Shown piece by piece: positions 8,218 to 17,236 of a stretch of 64,000 bases of DNA. Numbering within the stretch: the stretch's first letter is position 1; each line of letters opens with the position of its first letter. The stretch comes from Lysobacter sp. GTDB lineage: Bacteria; Pseudomonadota; Gammaproteobacteria; Xanthomonadales; Xanthomonadaceae. A model generated the notes under the pieces. It ran no database searches and was not told where the DNA came from. It was given only the letters and a program-made list of their open reading frames with translations. A program made the translations under genes and the position numbers. The DNA lies in assembly GCA_011526085.1 (NCBI GenBank), contig WYBC01000014.1, forward strand, positions 1 to 64,000, read 5' to 3'.

Positions 8218-9210
8218 ATGTCGCATCCCGACGCATCGCCCCGCCCCGCCACCGCGGTCGACCCGAACGCGGTCGATCAGGCCTTCACCCGCCACGCGCC
8301 CTACGGCACCCATGCCGAACCCACCTATTCCGGCGCGCTGAGTTTCCTGCGCCGGCGCTACACGAAGGCTCTCGACGGCGTCGATATCGCCGTCGTCGGC
8401 GTGCCCTTCGATCTCGCCACCACCAACCGCCCCGGCACGCGGCTGGGGCCGCGCGCGATCCGCGCCGCATCGGCCTCGCTGGCGTGGTGCGCGCCGTATG
8501 CGTGGGGATTCGATCCCTGCGAACGCCTGCACGTGATCGACTGGGGCGATGTGGCGTTCGACCACGGCCGCCCGGAACGCGCGCCCGATGCGCTGCGCGA
8601 CGCGTTCCGCGCGTTCGCGGACGCCGGCGTGACCGCGCTCGCGCTCGGCGGCGACCACTTCATCACCTATCCGATCCTGCAGGCGCTGCATGCGAGCCAC
8701 GGGCCGCTGTCGCTGATCCATTTCGACGCGCACAGCGACACCTGGGAAGACCGCGATGCGCGCATCGACCACGGCACGATGTTCTGGCATGCGGCGAAGC
8801 AGGGACTGGTCGATCCGGCGCATTCGATCCAGATCGGCATGCGCACGCTGAACCCCGAGGACCACGGCTTCCGCGTGCTCGACGCGCGCTGGCTGCACGC
8901 GCACGGCGTCGACGCCTGCATCGCCGAAATCCGCGCGCGCGTCGGCGACCGCAGGTGCTACGTCAGTTTCGACATCGATTTCCTCGACCCGGCATTCGCG
9001 CCGGGCACCGGCACGCCGGTGGTCGGCGGCTTCTCCACCCACGACGCGCTGCAGCTGATCCGCGGACTGGGCGGACTCCACATCGTCGGCATGGACGTGG
9101 TCGAGGTGTCGCCGCCGTTCGATCACGCCGAGATCACCGCCCTCGCCGGCGCGTCGATCGCGCAGGAACTGCTGGCGGCGCATGCGAGCCGCTTCCCGGA
9201 ACGTCCCTGA
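8218..9210 (+). CDS. speB: Agmatinase (ureohydrolase family)
   Basis: A 330-residue manganese ureohydrolase. The metal ligands are visible in order: the histidine of ALGGDHFITYP, HFDAHSDTW, and SFDIDFLDPAFAPGTGTP; GMDVVEVSPPFDHAEITA ends the active-site set. The family hydrolyses guanidino compounds to urea; with putrescine catabolism on both sides, agmatine to putrescine and urea is the best assignment, but guanidinobutyrase is not excluded. The ATG at 8218 has GGAG 5-9 bases upstream; reading farther upstream would run into cobB. The last 20 codons are present again in degraded form about 534 bases downstream, showing that the 3' end took part in a tandem duplication. Confidence 0.92.
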   Translation: MSHPDASPRPATAVDPNAVDQAFTRHAPYGTHAEPTYSGALSFLRRRYTKALDGVDIAVVGVPFDLATTNRPGTRLGPRAIRAASASLAWCAPYAWGFDPCERLHVIDWGDVAFDHGRPERAPDALRDAFRAFADAGVTALALGGDHFITYPILQALHASHGPLSLIHFDAHSDTWEDRDARIDHGTMFWHAAKQGLVDPAHSIQIGMRTLNPEDHGFRVLDARWLHAHGVDACIAEIRARVGDRRCYVSFDIDFLDPAFAPGTGTPVVGGFSTHDALQLIRGLGGLHIVGMDVVEVSPPFDHAEITALAGASIAQELLAAHASRFPERP

Positions 9211-9290
9211 GCGGGCGCGTCATCCGACGAAGCGCCTCGCCGGATGCGTCGCGCATGCCGGAACCGTTTCCGGCATGCGCGGTCGACGCC

Positions 9291-9560
9291 TCAGAATTCC
9301 TCGCCGCCGTTCATGATGCAATTGGTGGTGAAGACGCGCGTGTACGGCGTGGTGCTGCCCCAGCTCACGTGCCAGGAATCGCATGAGGAATCGTGGGAGA
9401 TCGCGCGCACGCCGACTTCGGTGGTACGCGCCGAAGTGCTGTAGTACACGACGTACACCTCCTGCCCGGGGCCGGGCATCGGATACGCGTACGCCACGAC
9501 CGCATAGATCAGACCCGCCGCCAGCGCACCCAGCGCGGCGATTTTCTTCGACCTGTTCAT
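9291..9560 (-). CDS. Small secreted protein, DUF6289-like (copy 1)
   Basis: An 89-residue protein starting MNRSKKIAALGALAAG with a signal peptide ending near VVAYA. The mature part has PGPGQEVYVVYYSTSA, TTEVGVRA, a cysteine pair around SSCDSW, VSWGST and a late cysteine. It is clearly paralogous to the next small gene: both share PGQE-VYYV/VTYY, T-VGVR, SWGST-Y and two cysteines. The pattern resembles the small exported proteins grouped as DUF6289 in Lysobacter relatives; function is unknown. The ATG at 9560 follows AAGGAG, which fixes the start within a longer open frame. It faces agmatinase tail to tail. Confidence 0.75.
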   Translation of the reverse strand: MNRSKKIAALGALAAGLIYAVVAYAYPMPGPGQEVYVVYYSTSARTTEVGVRAISHDSSCDSWHVSWGSTTPYTRVFTTNCIMNGGEEF

Positions 9561-9669
9561 GCCACTGTCTCCTTGGTTGTGGACCGCCGTCCGGCGGACC
9601 GATGGGACCACCGACGCCCGAACCCGGCGCCGCGTCATCCATGGCGCAAACCTGCATCGCGGACAGCGA

Positions 9670-9744
9670 CCGCCGTCGCCGGTCGCGGCGATCGCGCAGG
9701 AACGGCCGGCAGCGCATGGGAGCCGCTTCCCGAAGCGCACCTGA
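9670..9744 (+). pseudogene. Duplicated remnant of the agmatinase 3' end
   Basis: From about 9682 the plus strand reads VAAIAQERPAAHGSRFPKRT and a stop, against SIAQELLAAHASRFPERP and a stop at the true agmatinase C-terminus. Upstream similarity (ACCGCC-TCGCCGG) continues after a one-base shift, and downstream both copies run on into a shared stretch containing GGATGCGTCGCGCATGCCGG. There is no start codon or body, so this is not a gene. Together with the paralogous small secreted genes on the other strand, it marks a tandem duplication with a unit of roughly 530 bases. Confidence 0.85.
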
Positions 9745-9821
9745 AGAGCCGCCGCACCTGGCGAAGCGCTTCGTCGGATGCGTCGCGCATGCCGGAAACG
9801 ACGCCGGCATGCACGATCGAT

Positions 9822-10076
9822 TCAATATTCCGGATCGACGCAACCGTAGTAGGAAATGGTCGAGTACGCCGACGTCGAACCCCATGAGGCGTGGTGGACA
9901 TCGCAACCGCTGTGATACGACCTGACGCCGACGACGGTGGTTTTCGCCGCGCTGCCGTAGTAGGTGACCACCATTTCCTGTCCGGGTTGCGGATAGGGCA
10001 GCGCGAGCGTATCCAGCGATATCGCCAGTCCCGCCGCGAACGCGGCCGATGCGAGGAGCGTGCTGAGCTTTCTCAT
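9822..10076 (-). CDS. Small secreted protein, DUF6289-like (copy 2)
   Basis: An 84-residue paralog of the preceding small protein: signal peptide MRKLSTLLASAAFAAGLAIS through about LDTLA, then PQPGQEMVVTYYGSA, TTVVGVRSYH, a cysteine, ASWGST and a final cysteine near the C-terminus. The ATG at 10076 follows GGAGG. Its upstream region resembles that of copy 1 (a GCGTC-TCAT-C-CGCAA stretch in each), as expected if gene and promoter were duplicated together. Two cysteines suggest one disulfide in the periplasm or outside the cell. No function is known to me. Confidence 0.75.
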   Translation of the reverse strand: MRKLSTLLASAAFAAGLAISLDTLALPYPQPGQEMVVTYYGSAAKTTVVGVRSYHSGCDVHHASWGSTSAYSTISYYGCVDPEY

Positions 10077-10314
10077 GTCCTGCCTCCATGTGGGGTACGG
10101 CCCGACGCCTGCGATCCGGCGTCGCGGTCATTCATAACGCAATCCTGTCCCGCAAACAGAGACCCTCGTCGGCTGTCGCCCGGCGAACGCCATGAACCGA
10201 CGGGCGGTCATCCGGGCGCCACGGACCACCGCCCTCCAGCGCCGTCGGGACATCGTCCGTTTCCTGCACAATGGCCGGGCGCGGCACGCTTTCACACCGG
10301 AGCACGAGAACGCC

Positions 10315-12636
10315 ATGACCGAGTCCAGCGACGACACCCGCACCGCGTACCGCATCTGCCCGTTCTGCGAGGCCGCCTGCGGCCTGAGCGTGCAACTGCG
10401 CGGCGACGAGGTGGTCGCGGTCCGTGGCGACAGGGAGGATGTCTTCAGCCGCGGCTATCTCTGTCCCAAGGGCGTGGCCCTGAAGGATCTGCACGACGAC
10501 CCCGACCGCCTGCGCACGCCGATGATCCGTCGCGGCCGCGGCGAACACGCGCGCTGGGAGGCCTGCGGCTGGGAGGAGGCGTTCGCCGAGATCGAACGCC
10601 GGCTGATGCCGCTGCTCGATGCGCATGGCCGCCGCACGCTGGCGCTGAGCTTCGGCAATCCGATCGTGCACAAGCTCGGGCTGCAGCTCTACGTGCCGCG
10701 TCTGGCCCGCGCCGCGGGCACGCCCAACGTGTTCAGCGCCTCGACCCTCGACCAGATGCCCAAGCACGTCGCCTGCGGCCTGATGTACGGACATTGGCTG
10801 AGCATCCCGGTGCCCGACATCGAACGCACCGATCTGCTGATCGTGCTGGGCGCCAATCCGATCGCCAGCAACGGCAGCCTGTGGACCGTGCCGGATTTCC
10901 GCGGCAAGGCCCGCGCGCTGCGCGAGCGCGGCGGCCGGCTGATCGTGATCGATCCGCGGCGCAGCGAAACCGCCGAGGTCGCCGACGAACATCACGCGCT
11001 CCGTCCCGGCGGCGATGTCTTCCTGCTGCTCGGCATGCTGCAGCATCTCTTCGCCACCGGATCGCCGCGGCTCGGCGGCGCGGAAGGCCATGTCGCCGGG
11101 ATCGCCGAACTGCAGGCGGCGGTGGCCGCGTTCACGCCCGAACGCATGGCCACGGCCGCGGGTCTCGATGCGTCGACGATTCGCCGGCTCGCCGAAGCGC
11201 TGCGCGATGCGCCGCGCGCCGCGCTGTACGGCCGCATCGGCACCTGCACCCAGCCGTTCGGCACGCTGTGCAGTTGGCTGGTGGAAGTGCTGAACCTGAT
11301 CACCGGACGCATCGACGCCGAAGGCGGCATGCGCTGGCCGCTGGCGCCCGCGCTGCAGGCGAACAGCACCGGTACCGGCGGCCGCGGGCGCGGCGTGGTG
11401 ATGGGCCGCCGCCATTCCCGGGTGAGCGGCGCGCCGGAAGTGATGGGCGAATTCCCGATGGGCTGCCTCGCCGAGGAAATCGACACGCCCGACAACGCCG
11501 ACGGGCCGCAGGTGCGCGCCCTGATCACGATCGCCAGCAATCCGGTGCTGTCGGCACCGAACGGCGGCCGCCTCGCCGCCGCGCTCGACGGTCTGGACTT
11601 CATGCTCAGCCTCGACATCTATCGCAACGAAACCACGCGCCATGCCGACGTGATCCTGCCGGCGCTGTCGCCGCTGCAGGAACCGCACTACGACATCGCG
11701 TTCACGCAACTGGCGTGGACCCACGCCGCGCGCTTCAGCCCGCCGGTGCTGCCGGTCCCCGAAGATGCCTGGCCCGAATGGCGCGTGCTGATGCGGCTCG
11801 CGGCGATGCTGGACGGCCACGACGCCGCGGCCGCGGCCGATGTCGACGCCCGCGACGAAGAGGCGCTGAAGAAGGATCTGCACGGCATGCTCGGCGCCGC
11901 CGGCCTGCCGCCCGGACAGCAGGCCGAACCGGTCGCGGCCCTGCTCCGCGCCAGCGCGCATCTCGACGGTCCGGAACGCCAGCTCGATCTCGCCCTGCGC
12001 GCCGGCCACTGGGGCGACCGTTTCGGCTCACGCCCGGAGGGTCTGTCGCTGGACGCATTGCGCGCAGCGCCGCACGGCATCGCTCTCGGCCCGCTGCAAG
12101 CCCGACTGCCCGACGTGCTGCGCACGCCCGACGGCCGCATCCAGGCCGCACCGCCGGCCTTTCTCGCCGATCTCGCGCGCGTCGAAGCGGCGTTGTCGCA
12201 GTCCGACGCGCAGGCATCGGGCGAAGGCCATCCGATGATCGTGATCGGCCGCCGCGACGTGCGTTCCAACAACAGCTGGATGCACAACCTGCCGACGCTG
12301 ACCAAGGGCCCCGAGCGCTGCCTCGCCTTGATCCATCCGCAGGACGCGGCGGCCGCCGGCATCGCCGATGGCGCGCTCGCGCGCCTGCAGGGCGCCGGTG
12401 GGCGCGTAATTGCGATTCGCGTGAAATGCAGCGAGGACATGCGCCCCGGCGTGATCAGCCTGCCCCACGGCTGGGGTCACGATCTGCCCGGCACATCGCA
12501 GCGATTGGCCGGCGAGCGTCCCGGCGCGAATCTCAACGCGCTGCTCGACGAGACCCTGCGCGATCCGCTGTCGGGCACGTCGGTGCTGAGCGGCGTGCCG
12601 GTGCGGTTGCGGGCGATGGGTGCGGACGCAGCGTGA
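10315..12636 (+). CDS. Molybdopterin-dependent oxidoreductase (formate dehydrogenase/DMSO reductase superfamily)
   Basis: A 773-residue protein with an N-terminal 4Fe-4S site (CPFCEAACGL, then the fourth cysteine in YLCPKG), the molybdopterin-binding body (VLGANPIASNGSLW, VIDPRRSETAEVAD, ALITIASNPVLSAPNG) and the C-terminal molydopterin dinucleotide domain (IGRRDVRSNNSWMHN, ISLPHGWGHD). No Tat signal is seen, so it should be cytoplasmic. The position where other members carry cysteine or selenocysteine falls in SASTLDQMPKH, with no cysteine, so it is not a canonical formate dehydrogenase. Its substrate is unknown. The ATG at 10315 lies just after GGAGCACGAG and starts directly before the iron-sulfur motif. 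No electron-transfer subunit is adjacent. Confidence 0.88.
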   Translation: MTESSDDTRTAYRICPFCEAACGLSVQLRGDEVVAVRGDREDVFSRGYLCPKGVALKDLHDDPDRLRTPMIRRGRGEHARWEACGWEEAFAEIERRLMPLLDAHGRRTLALSFGNPIVHKLGLQLYVPRLARAAGTPNVFSASTLDQMPKHVACGLMYGHWLSIPVPDIERTDLLIVLGANPIASNGSLWTVPDFRGKARALRERGGRLIVIDPRRSETAEVADEHHALRPGGDVFLLLGMLQHLFATGSPRLGGAEGHVAGIAELQAAVAAFTPERMATAAGLDASTIRRLAEALRDAPRAALYGRIGTCTQPFGTLCSWLVEVLNLITGRIDAEGGMRWPLAPALQANSTGTGGRGRGVVMGRRHSRVSGAPEVMGEFPMGCLAEEIDTPDNADGPQVRALITIASNPVLSAPNGGRLAAALDGLDFMLSLDIYRNETTRHADVILPALSPLQEPHYDIAFTQLAWTHAARFSPPVLPVPEDAWPEWRVLMRLAAMLDGHDAAAAADVDARDEEALKKDLHGMLGAAGLPPGQQAEPVAALLRASAHLDGPERQLDLALRAGHWGDRFGSRPEGLSLDALRAAPHGIALGPLQARLPDVLRTPDGRIQAAPPAFLADLARVEAALSQSDAQASGEGHPMIVIGRRDVRSNNSWMHNLPTLTKGPERCLALIHPQDAAAAGIADGALARLQGAGGRVIAIRVKCSEDMRPGVISLPHGWGHDLPGTSQRLAGERPGANLNALLDETLRDPLSGTSVLSGVPVRLRAMGADAA

Positions 12637-12676
12637 ACTCATCTCGCACAGTCAGATTGAACATGATCCAGCACGC

Positions 12677-14080
12677 TCATCCCGGCGGATGCAGACTCGC
12701 GATCGTATCCACGATCAGCCTTTCGAATCCCGCCATATCGCCGTGACGCGTGTGCGCGCGCGCCATCCGCACGATCACCAGACGCTCCGAAGGAATCACC
12801 GCTATGCGCTGGCCGAGATTGCCGACCGCGAAAAAAGCATCTGCCGGTATGCCGATATCGCGTCGGTGCACGGCAGCTTCGTCGCTGCCGCGGTTGGTCC
12901 ACCAGCCTGCACCATAGGCAGTGCCGCTCGTAGGCTCGGACGACCACTGGCTCCACCCCTCCGGCAACAGACGTCTGCCATTCACCACGCCATCGTTGAC
13001 GTAGAGTCCGCCGAAGCGCGCCCAGTCGCGTGCGCTCGCGAACACATAATGCCCGCCGACGGGGGTACCGGTCGCATCCATCTCCATCGTGACATGGCGC
13101 ATGCCCAACGGCGCGAACAGCTCCCGCCGCGCGAAGTTCTGCACGGATTCACCGGTCCCGCCAACGGCATCCCGGACGATACGCGACACCAGATGCGTGC
13201 TGGCGCTGCTGTAGAACCATCGCGTGCGCGGCGCCGCAACAATGGCGGCACGCTCTGCATAACCAGCCATATCGGGTTCGTCGTACAGCATCTGGTTGGA
13301 CGGGTCGAAACCGCTGCCGGTTTCGTCCAATGCCAGACCGCTGTCCATCCGCATCAGATTCTCGAGGGTGATGGCGCGACGCGGATCATCGGCCCCTTTC
13401 CACGCCGCGATCGGCGCGGGCTGATCGACATGGAGTTTCCCCCGGTACACGAGAATGCCGACCAGGGCGTTCATGACCGACTTGCTCATCGAAAACCCGA
13501 GGATCGGCGTGTCGATGCCGTAACCCGGCGCATATCGCTCAGCAACGATTTCGCCGTCGTGGACGATCACCACGGCTTTGGTCCAGCGATGCGGCGCTTC
13601 TGCGGGCTCTGCGAAAGCGGCATCCAGCGCCGCCTTCAGCATCGGACTCGCCGGTTCGGCGATGCGCTGCCCGGCGTCGTCGGGCAACGATCCGTCGACG
13701 CGGATCGGAGCGGGGTTGTCGACCAGCTCATTGCCGTGGACCAACACGCAGCCGTATCCGTCGCGGTAGATCGCCCGGCTGGGGATCACGCCGAAGAACG
13801 AGGTCCGCACTTGGCGTTTCGCATGATCCACATCGCGACGCAACGCCCATGCGAGCGTACGTATGCCGGGGCGCGGTGCGATGCTCTCGTCGAATGTCTG
13901 CTCCGGATCAAGCCCTGCCACGAAGGTCTCGGAGCACAGATCGTGCGCGGCCATACCGGTCGCGGTACGCAAAGCCCGATCGGGCCGGAGCGTCTGGCAA
14001 CCCACGACTGCCAGCAGGATACCGGCGATCAGGAACAGACTGCGGGCGCGGGACGGGGCGCGCCCTCGTCTACGCCACAT
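12677..14080 (-). CDS. Serine hydrolase lipoprotein, class C beta-lactamase fold
   Basis: A 467-residue protein with an N-terminal lipobox (LLAVVGC, lipidated cysteine about residue 28) and a beta-lactamase/penicillin-binding-like domain from about residue 160. The nucleophile motif SxxK is S197-K200 in GFSMSKSV, the second motif is the YSS of WFYSSAST near 288, and a late VHRRDIGIPADAFFAVGN region stands in the third position. Members act as esterases, amidases or D-amino-acid peptidases more often than true beta-lactamases. It overlaps the upstream dehydrogenase stop by 11 bases, suggesting translational coupling, yet no shared pathway is evident. Confidence 0.85.
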   Translation of the reverse strand: MWRRRGRAPSRARSLFLIAGILLAVVGCQTLRPDRALRTATGMAAHDLCSETFVAGLDPEQTFDESIAPRPGIRTLAWALRRDVDHAKRQVRTSFFGVIPSRAIYRDGYGCVLVHGNELVDNPAPIRVDGSLPDDAGQRIAEPASPMLKAALDAAFAEPAEAPHRWTKAVVIVHDGEIVAERYAPGYGIDTPILGFSMSKSVMNALVGILVYRGKLHVDQPAPIAAWKGADDPRRAITLENLMRMDSGLALDETGSGFDPSNQMLYDEPDMAGYAERAAIVAAPRTRWFYSSASTHLVSRIVRDAVGGTGESVQNFARRELFAPLGMRHVTMEMDATGTPVGGHYVFASARDWARFGGLYVNDGVVNGRRLLPEGWSQWSSEPTSGTAYGAGWWTNRGSDEAAVHRRDIGIPADAFFAVGNLGQRIAVIPSERLVIVRMARAHTRHGDMAGFERLIVDTIASLHPPG

Positions 14081-15431
14081 ACACCGTCTTGATGTTCATG
14101 AACTCGTGGATGCCGTGCTCCGCGAGTTCGCGGCCGAATCCCGAGGTCTTGGTGCCGCCGAACGGCAGGCGCACGTCGCTGCGCACGATCGCGTTGACGA
14201 AGGTGGCGCCGGCCTGCAGCCGCCGCGCGACCGCTTCGCCGCGGGCCTTGTCGCGGGTCCACACGCTGGCGCCGAGGCCGAAATCGGTGTCGTTGGCGAT
14301 CCGCACCGCATCGTCGTCGTCGCGGGCGCGGAGGATGCTCGCGGCCGGGCCGAACAGTTCTTCGTTGTAGGCCGGCATGCCCGGTGCGACGTGATCGAGG
14401 ATCGTCGCCGGATAGTGCGACGCGCCCTGCCCCGGCGTGCCGCCGAGCAGCAGCGTGGCGCCCGCGGCGACGCTGCGCTGCACCTGGTCGTGGATCTCGT
14501 CGCGCAGATCGGCGCGGGCCATCGGCGCGAGCGTGGTCGTGTCGTCCATCGGATCGCCGATCGCGAGCTTCGATGCCGCCTCGACGAAACGCGCGACGAA
14601 GGCATCGGCGATGCCCGGGGTGACGATGAACCGCTTGGCCGCGATGCAGGTCTGGCCGACGTTGCCGAAGCGCGAGGCGACCGCGGCGGGCACGGTCACG
14701 TCGAGATCGGCGTCGTCCAGCACCACGAACGGATCGCTGCCGCCCAGCTCCATCACGCATTTCTTCAGATGCTTGCCGGCGGCCGAAGCCACCGCGCTGC
14801 CGGCGCGCTCGCTGCCGGTGAGGGTGATCGCCTTCACCCGCGGATCGGCGATGACCTTCGCCGCCATCGCATTGTCGATGTGCAGCACGCCGAACACGCC
14901 GTCCGGCACGCCGGCCTCGCGCAGCACGTCAGCGATGGCGTCGGCGCAGCGCGGCACGTTGGTCGCGTGTTTCAGCACCGCGACGTTGCCGGCCATCAGC
15001 CCGGGCGCGAGGAAACGGAACACCTGCCAGATCGGGAAGTTCCACGGCATCACCGCGAACACGCAGCCCAGCGGCTCGTAGGTGACGTAGCTGCGCGCGG
15101 CTTCGGTCGCGATCGCGCCGTCGCGCAGATAGTCGATGGCGTGGTCGGCGTAGTACTCGCAGGCCGATGCGGATTTCTCGATCTCGGCCAGGGCCTCGCG
15201 GCGCAGCTTGCCCATGTCGGCGCTCATCGTCGCCGCGATGTCCTCGCGGCGCGCGCGCAGCCGGGCCGCGACCTCGCGCAGCAGCGCGCCGCGCGCGTCG
15301 AGGCTGCGCGCGGCCCACGCCGGCGCCGCGTCCGCGGCGGCCTGCAGCACGCGCTCGACCCCGGCATCGCCGATGTAGTCGTAGGTGTAGTCGACCTCGC
15401 CGGTCCATGGATGGATCAGTTTCACCGTCAT
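14070..15431 (-). CDS. NAD(P)-dependent succinate-semialdehyde dehydrogenase (Sad/YneI-like)
   Basis: A 453-residue aldehyde dehydrogenase lacking the long N-terminal arm of most family members. Visible are VMPWNFPIWQVFRF, LKHATNVP, LTGSERAGSAVA, the glutamate of CVMELGGSDPFVVL, and the catalytic cysteine in FGNVGQTCIAAKRF, with FGGTKTSGFGRELAEHG near the end. These features match the Sad (YneI) group, which oxidises succinate semialdehyde from GABA to succinate. It is directly downstream of the putrescine importer genes, and GABA is the product of both putrescine routes encoded here, so it plausibly provides the exit to the TCA cycle. A separate GABA transaminase is not obvious, though the class III enzymes nearby may do it. 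Confidence 0.88.
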   Translation of the reverse strand: MTVKLIHPWTGEVDYTYDYIGDAGVERVLQAAADAAPAWAARSLDARGALLREVAARLRARREDIAATMSADMGKLRREALAEIEKSASACEYYADHAIDYLRDGAIATEAARSYVTYEPLGCVFAVMPWNFPIWQVFRFLAPGLMAGNVAVLKHATNVPRCADAIADVLREAGVPDGVFGVLHIDNAMAAKVIADPRVKAITLTGSERAGSAVASAAGKHLKKCVMELGGSDPFVVLDDADLDVTVPAAVASRFGNVGQTCIAAKRFIVTPGIADAFVARFVEAASKLAIGDPMDDTTTLAPMARADLRDEIHDQVQRSVAAGATLLLGGTPGQGASHYPATILDHVAPGMPAYNEELFGPAASILRARDDDDAVRIANDTDFGLGASVWTRDKARGEAVARRLQAGATFVNAIVRSDVRLPFGGTKTSGFGRELAEHGIHEFMNIKTVYVA

Positions 15432-15476
15432 CTCGTCACCTGTCGCAGGGTTCGTCGTGGTCGACCGCCATGCCGC

Positions 15477-16328
15477 TCAGCCGTTGTCCTGGATCGCGAG
15501 CTGGATGTCGCGCTGCCGGCGTTTTTCCTCGCGGTACATCAGCCACCAGCCGATCAGCGCGGCGACCGAGACCGCCAGCACCATCAGCGTCGCCAGCGCG
15601 TTGATCTTCGGGCTCAGGCCGAGGCGGACCGAGGAAAACACCTTCATCGGCAGCGTGGTCGAATTGGGGCCGGCGACGAAGCTGGCAATCACCACGTCGT
15701 CCAGCGACAGCGTGAACGCGAGCAACCAGCCCGAAACCAGCGCGGGCGCGATGATCGGCAGCGTGATCAGGAAAAACACCTTGATCCGGTTGGCGCCGAG
15801 ATCCATCGCCGCTTCTTCCAGCGACTTGTCCAGCTCCGCCAGGCGCGAGGACACCACCACGGTGACGAACGCGAGCGTGAAGGTGACGTGCGCGACCCAG
15901 ATCGCGACCACGCCCTTCGGCGCGATGCCGATCAGGCCGCCCATCGACACCAGCATCAGCAGGATCGACAGGCCGGTGATGACCTCGGGCATGACCAGCG
16001 GCGCGGTGATCATCGCGCCGAACATGGTCTTGGTCGGGAAATGGCGCATGCGGGTCATCGCCAGCGCCGCCATCGTGCCGAGCACCACCGCCGCGCTCGC
16101 GGTCCAGAACGCGACCTTCAGGCTGACCCAGGCGGCGTCCAGCATCGCGCGGTCGCGCAGCAGTTCGCCGTACCACTTCACCGAGAAGCCCGACCACACC
16201 GACGCCAGACGCGATTCGTTGAACGAGTAGACGATGAGGATCAGGATCGGGATGTAGAGGAACGCGAACCCGAGGCCGAGCACCGACCAGCGGATCGCGC
16301 GGCTGCCCTGCATGCTGGCGCCGCTCAT
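15477..16328 (-). CDS. potI: Putrescine ABC transporter permease PotI
   Basis: A 283-residue inner-membrane permease with six predicted helices. It opens with a basic stretch and FLYIPILILIVYSFNESRL, typical of PotI/PotC, and carries the EAA loop EEAAMDLGANRIKVFFLITLP that docks with the ATPase. The start ATG at 16328 overlaps the potH stop (ATGA), indicating translational coupling. With PotH it forms the membrane channel of the PotFGHI putrescine importer. Last gene of the potFGHI unit; the dehydrogenase follows 45 bases later on the same strand. Confidence 0.95.
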   Translation of the reverse strand: MSGASMQGSRAIRWSVLGLGFAFLYIPILILIVYSFNESRLASVWSGFSVKWYGELLRDRAMLDAAWVSLKVAFWTASAAVVLGTMAALAMTRMRHFPTKTMFGAMITAPLVMPEVITGLSILLMLVSMGGLIGIAPKGVVAIWVAHVTFTLAFVTVVVSSRLAELDKSLEEAAMDLGANRIKVFFLITLPIIAPALVSGWLLAFTLSLDDVVIASFVAGPNSTTLPMKVFSSVRLGLSPKINALATLMVLAVSVAALIGWWLMYREEKRRQRDIQLAIQDNG

Positions 16329-17236
16329 GTCAGCCGCCCTTCCAGCTCTTTCTGCTGGACGCGGTTGAAGATCAGGATCGGGATCAGCAGCATGATCAGC
16401 ATCACGATCGCCACCGCCGAGGCCACCGGCCAATCGCGGTTGTTGAAAAATTCGCTCCACAGCACGCGGCCGATCATCAGCGTATCCGGGCCGCCGAGCA
16501 TTTCCGGAATCACGAATTCGCCGACCGCGGGAATCATCACCAGCATGCAGCCGGCGATGATGCCGCTGCGCGACATCGGCAGCGTGATCTTGAGGAAGGC
16601 TTTCCAGGGCCGCGCGCCGAGGTCGTAGGCGGCCTCCAGCAGGCGATGGTCGAACTTCAGCAGATTGGAATACAGCGGGAGCACCATGAACGGCAGATAG
16701 CAGTAGACGATGCCGATGTAGGTCGCGACCGGCGTGTTGAGGATCCGCAGCGGCTCGTCGATCAGTCCGAGCCTGAGCAGCAGATTGTTGAGCAGGCCGT
16801 TGCTGTCGAGGATGCCGATCCAGGCGTAGACGCGGATCAGGAACGAGGTCCACGACGGCAGCACCACCAGCATCATCGCGACGTTACGCGCGGACGGCGA
16901 CAGGCGCGAGATGACGTAGGCCATCGGATAGCCGATGAGCAGGGTGAGGAACGTCGAGATCGCGGCGATCTTCAGCGAACTGGCGTAGGCCAGCAGATAC
17001 TGCGAATCCGAGAACAGCACCATGTAATTGGTGAGGTTGAGCTTGAGCAGGACCTCGTCCTGCACGACCTGGAGAATCGGAGTGTACGGCGGCTGCGCGA
17101 TCGCCAGTTTCGCGAACGAGATCTTCAGCACGATCAGGAACGGAATCGCGAAGAACAGCAGCAGCCAGACGTAGGGCACGCTGATGACCGCCCAGCGCGA
17201 GCCCGGCAGGAACTTCTTCAGCATGCGCATGTTCAT
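16325..17236 (-). CDS. potH: Putrescine ABC transporter permease PotH
   Basis: A 303-residue permease partner of PotI. SVPYVWLLLFFAIPFLIVLKISFAK is the first helix region; LVVLPSWTSFLIRVYAW and the EAA loop EAAYDLGARPWKAFLKITLP are characteristic of PotH/PotB. The chosen start (MNMRMLKKF) overlaps the potG stop by four bases (ATGA); a GTG 42 bases upstream would place 14 more residues inside potG and is less likely. Functions with PotG and PotI in ATP-driven putrescine uptake. Confidence 0.95.
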   Translation of the reverse strand: MNMRMLKKFLPGSRWAVISVPYVWLLLFFAIPFLIVLKISFAKLAIAQPPYTPILQVVQDEVLLKLNLTNYMVLFSDSQYLLAYASSLKIAAISTFLTLLIGYPMAYVISRLSPSARNVAMMLVVLPSWTSFLIRVYAWIGILDSNGLLNNLLLRLGLIDEPLRILNTPVATYIGIVYCYLPFMVLPLYSNLLKFDHRLLEAAYDLGARPWKAFLKITLPMSRSGIIAGCMLVMIPAVGEFVIPEMLGGPDTLMIGRVLWSEFFNNRDWPVASAVAIVMLIMLLIPILIFNRVQQKELEGRLT

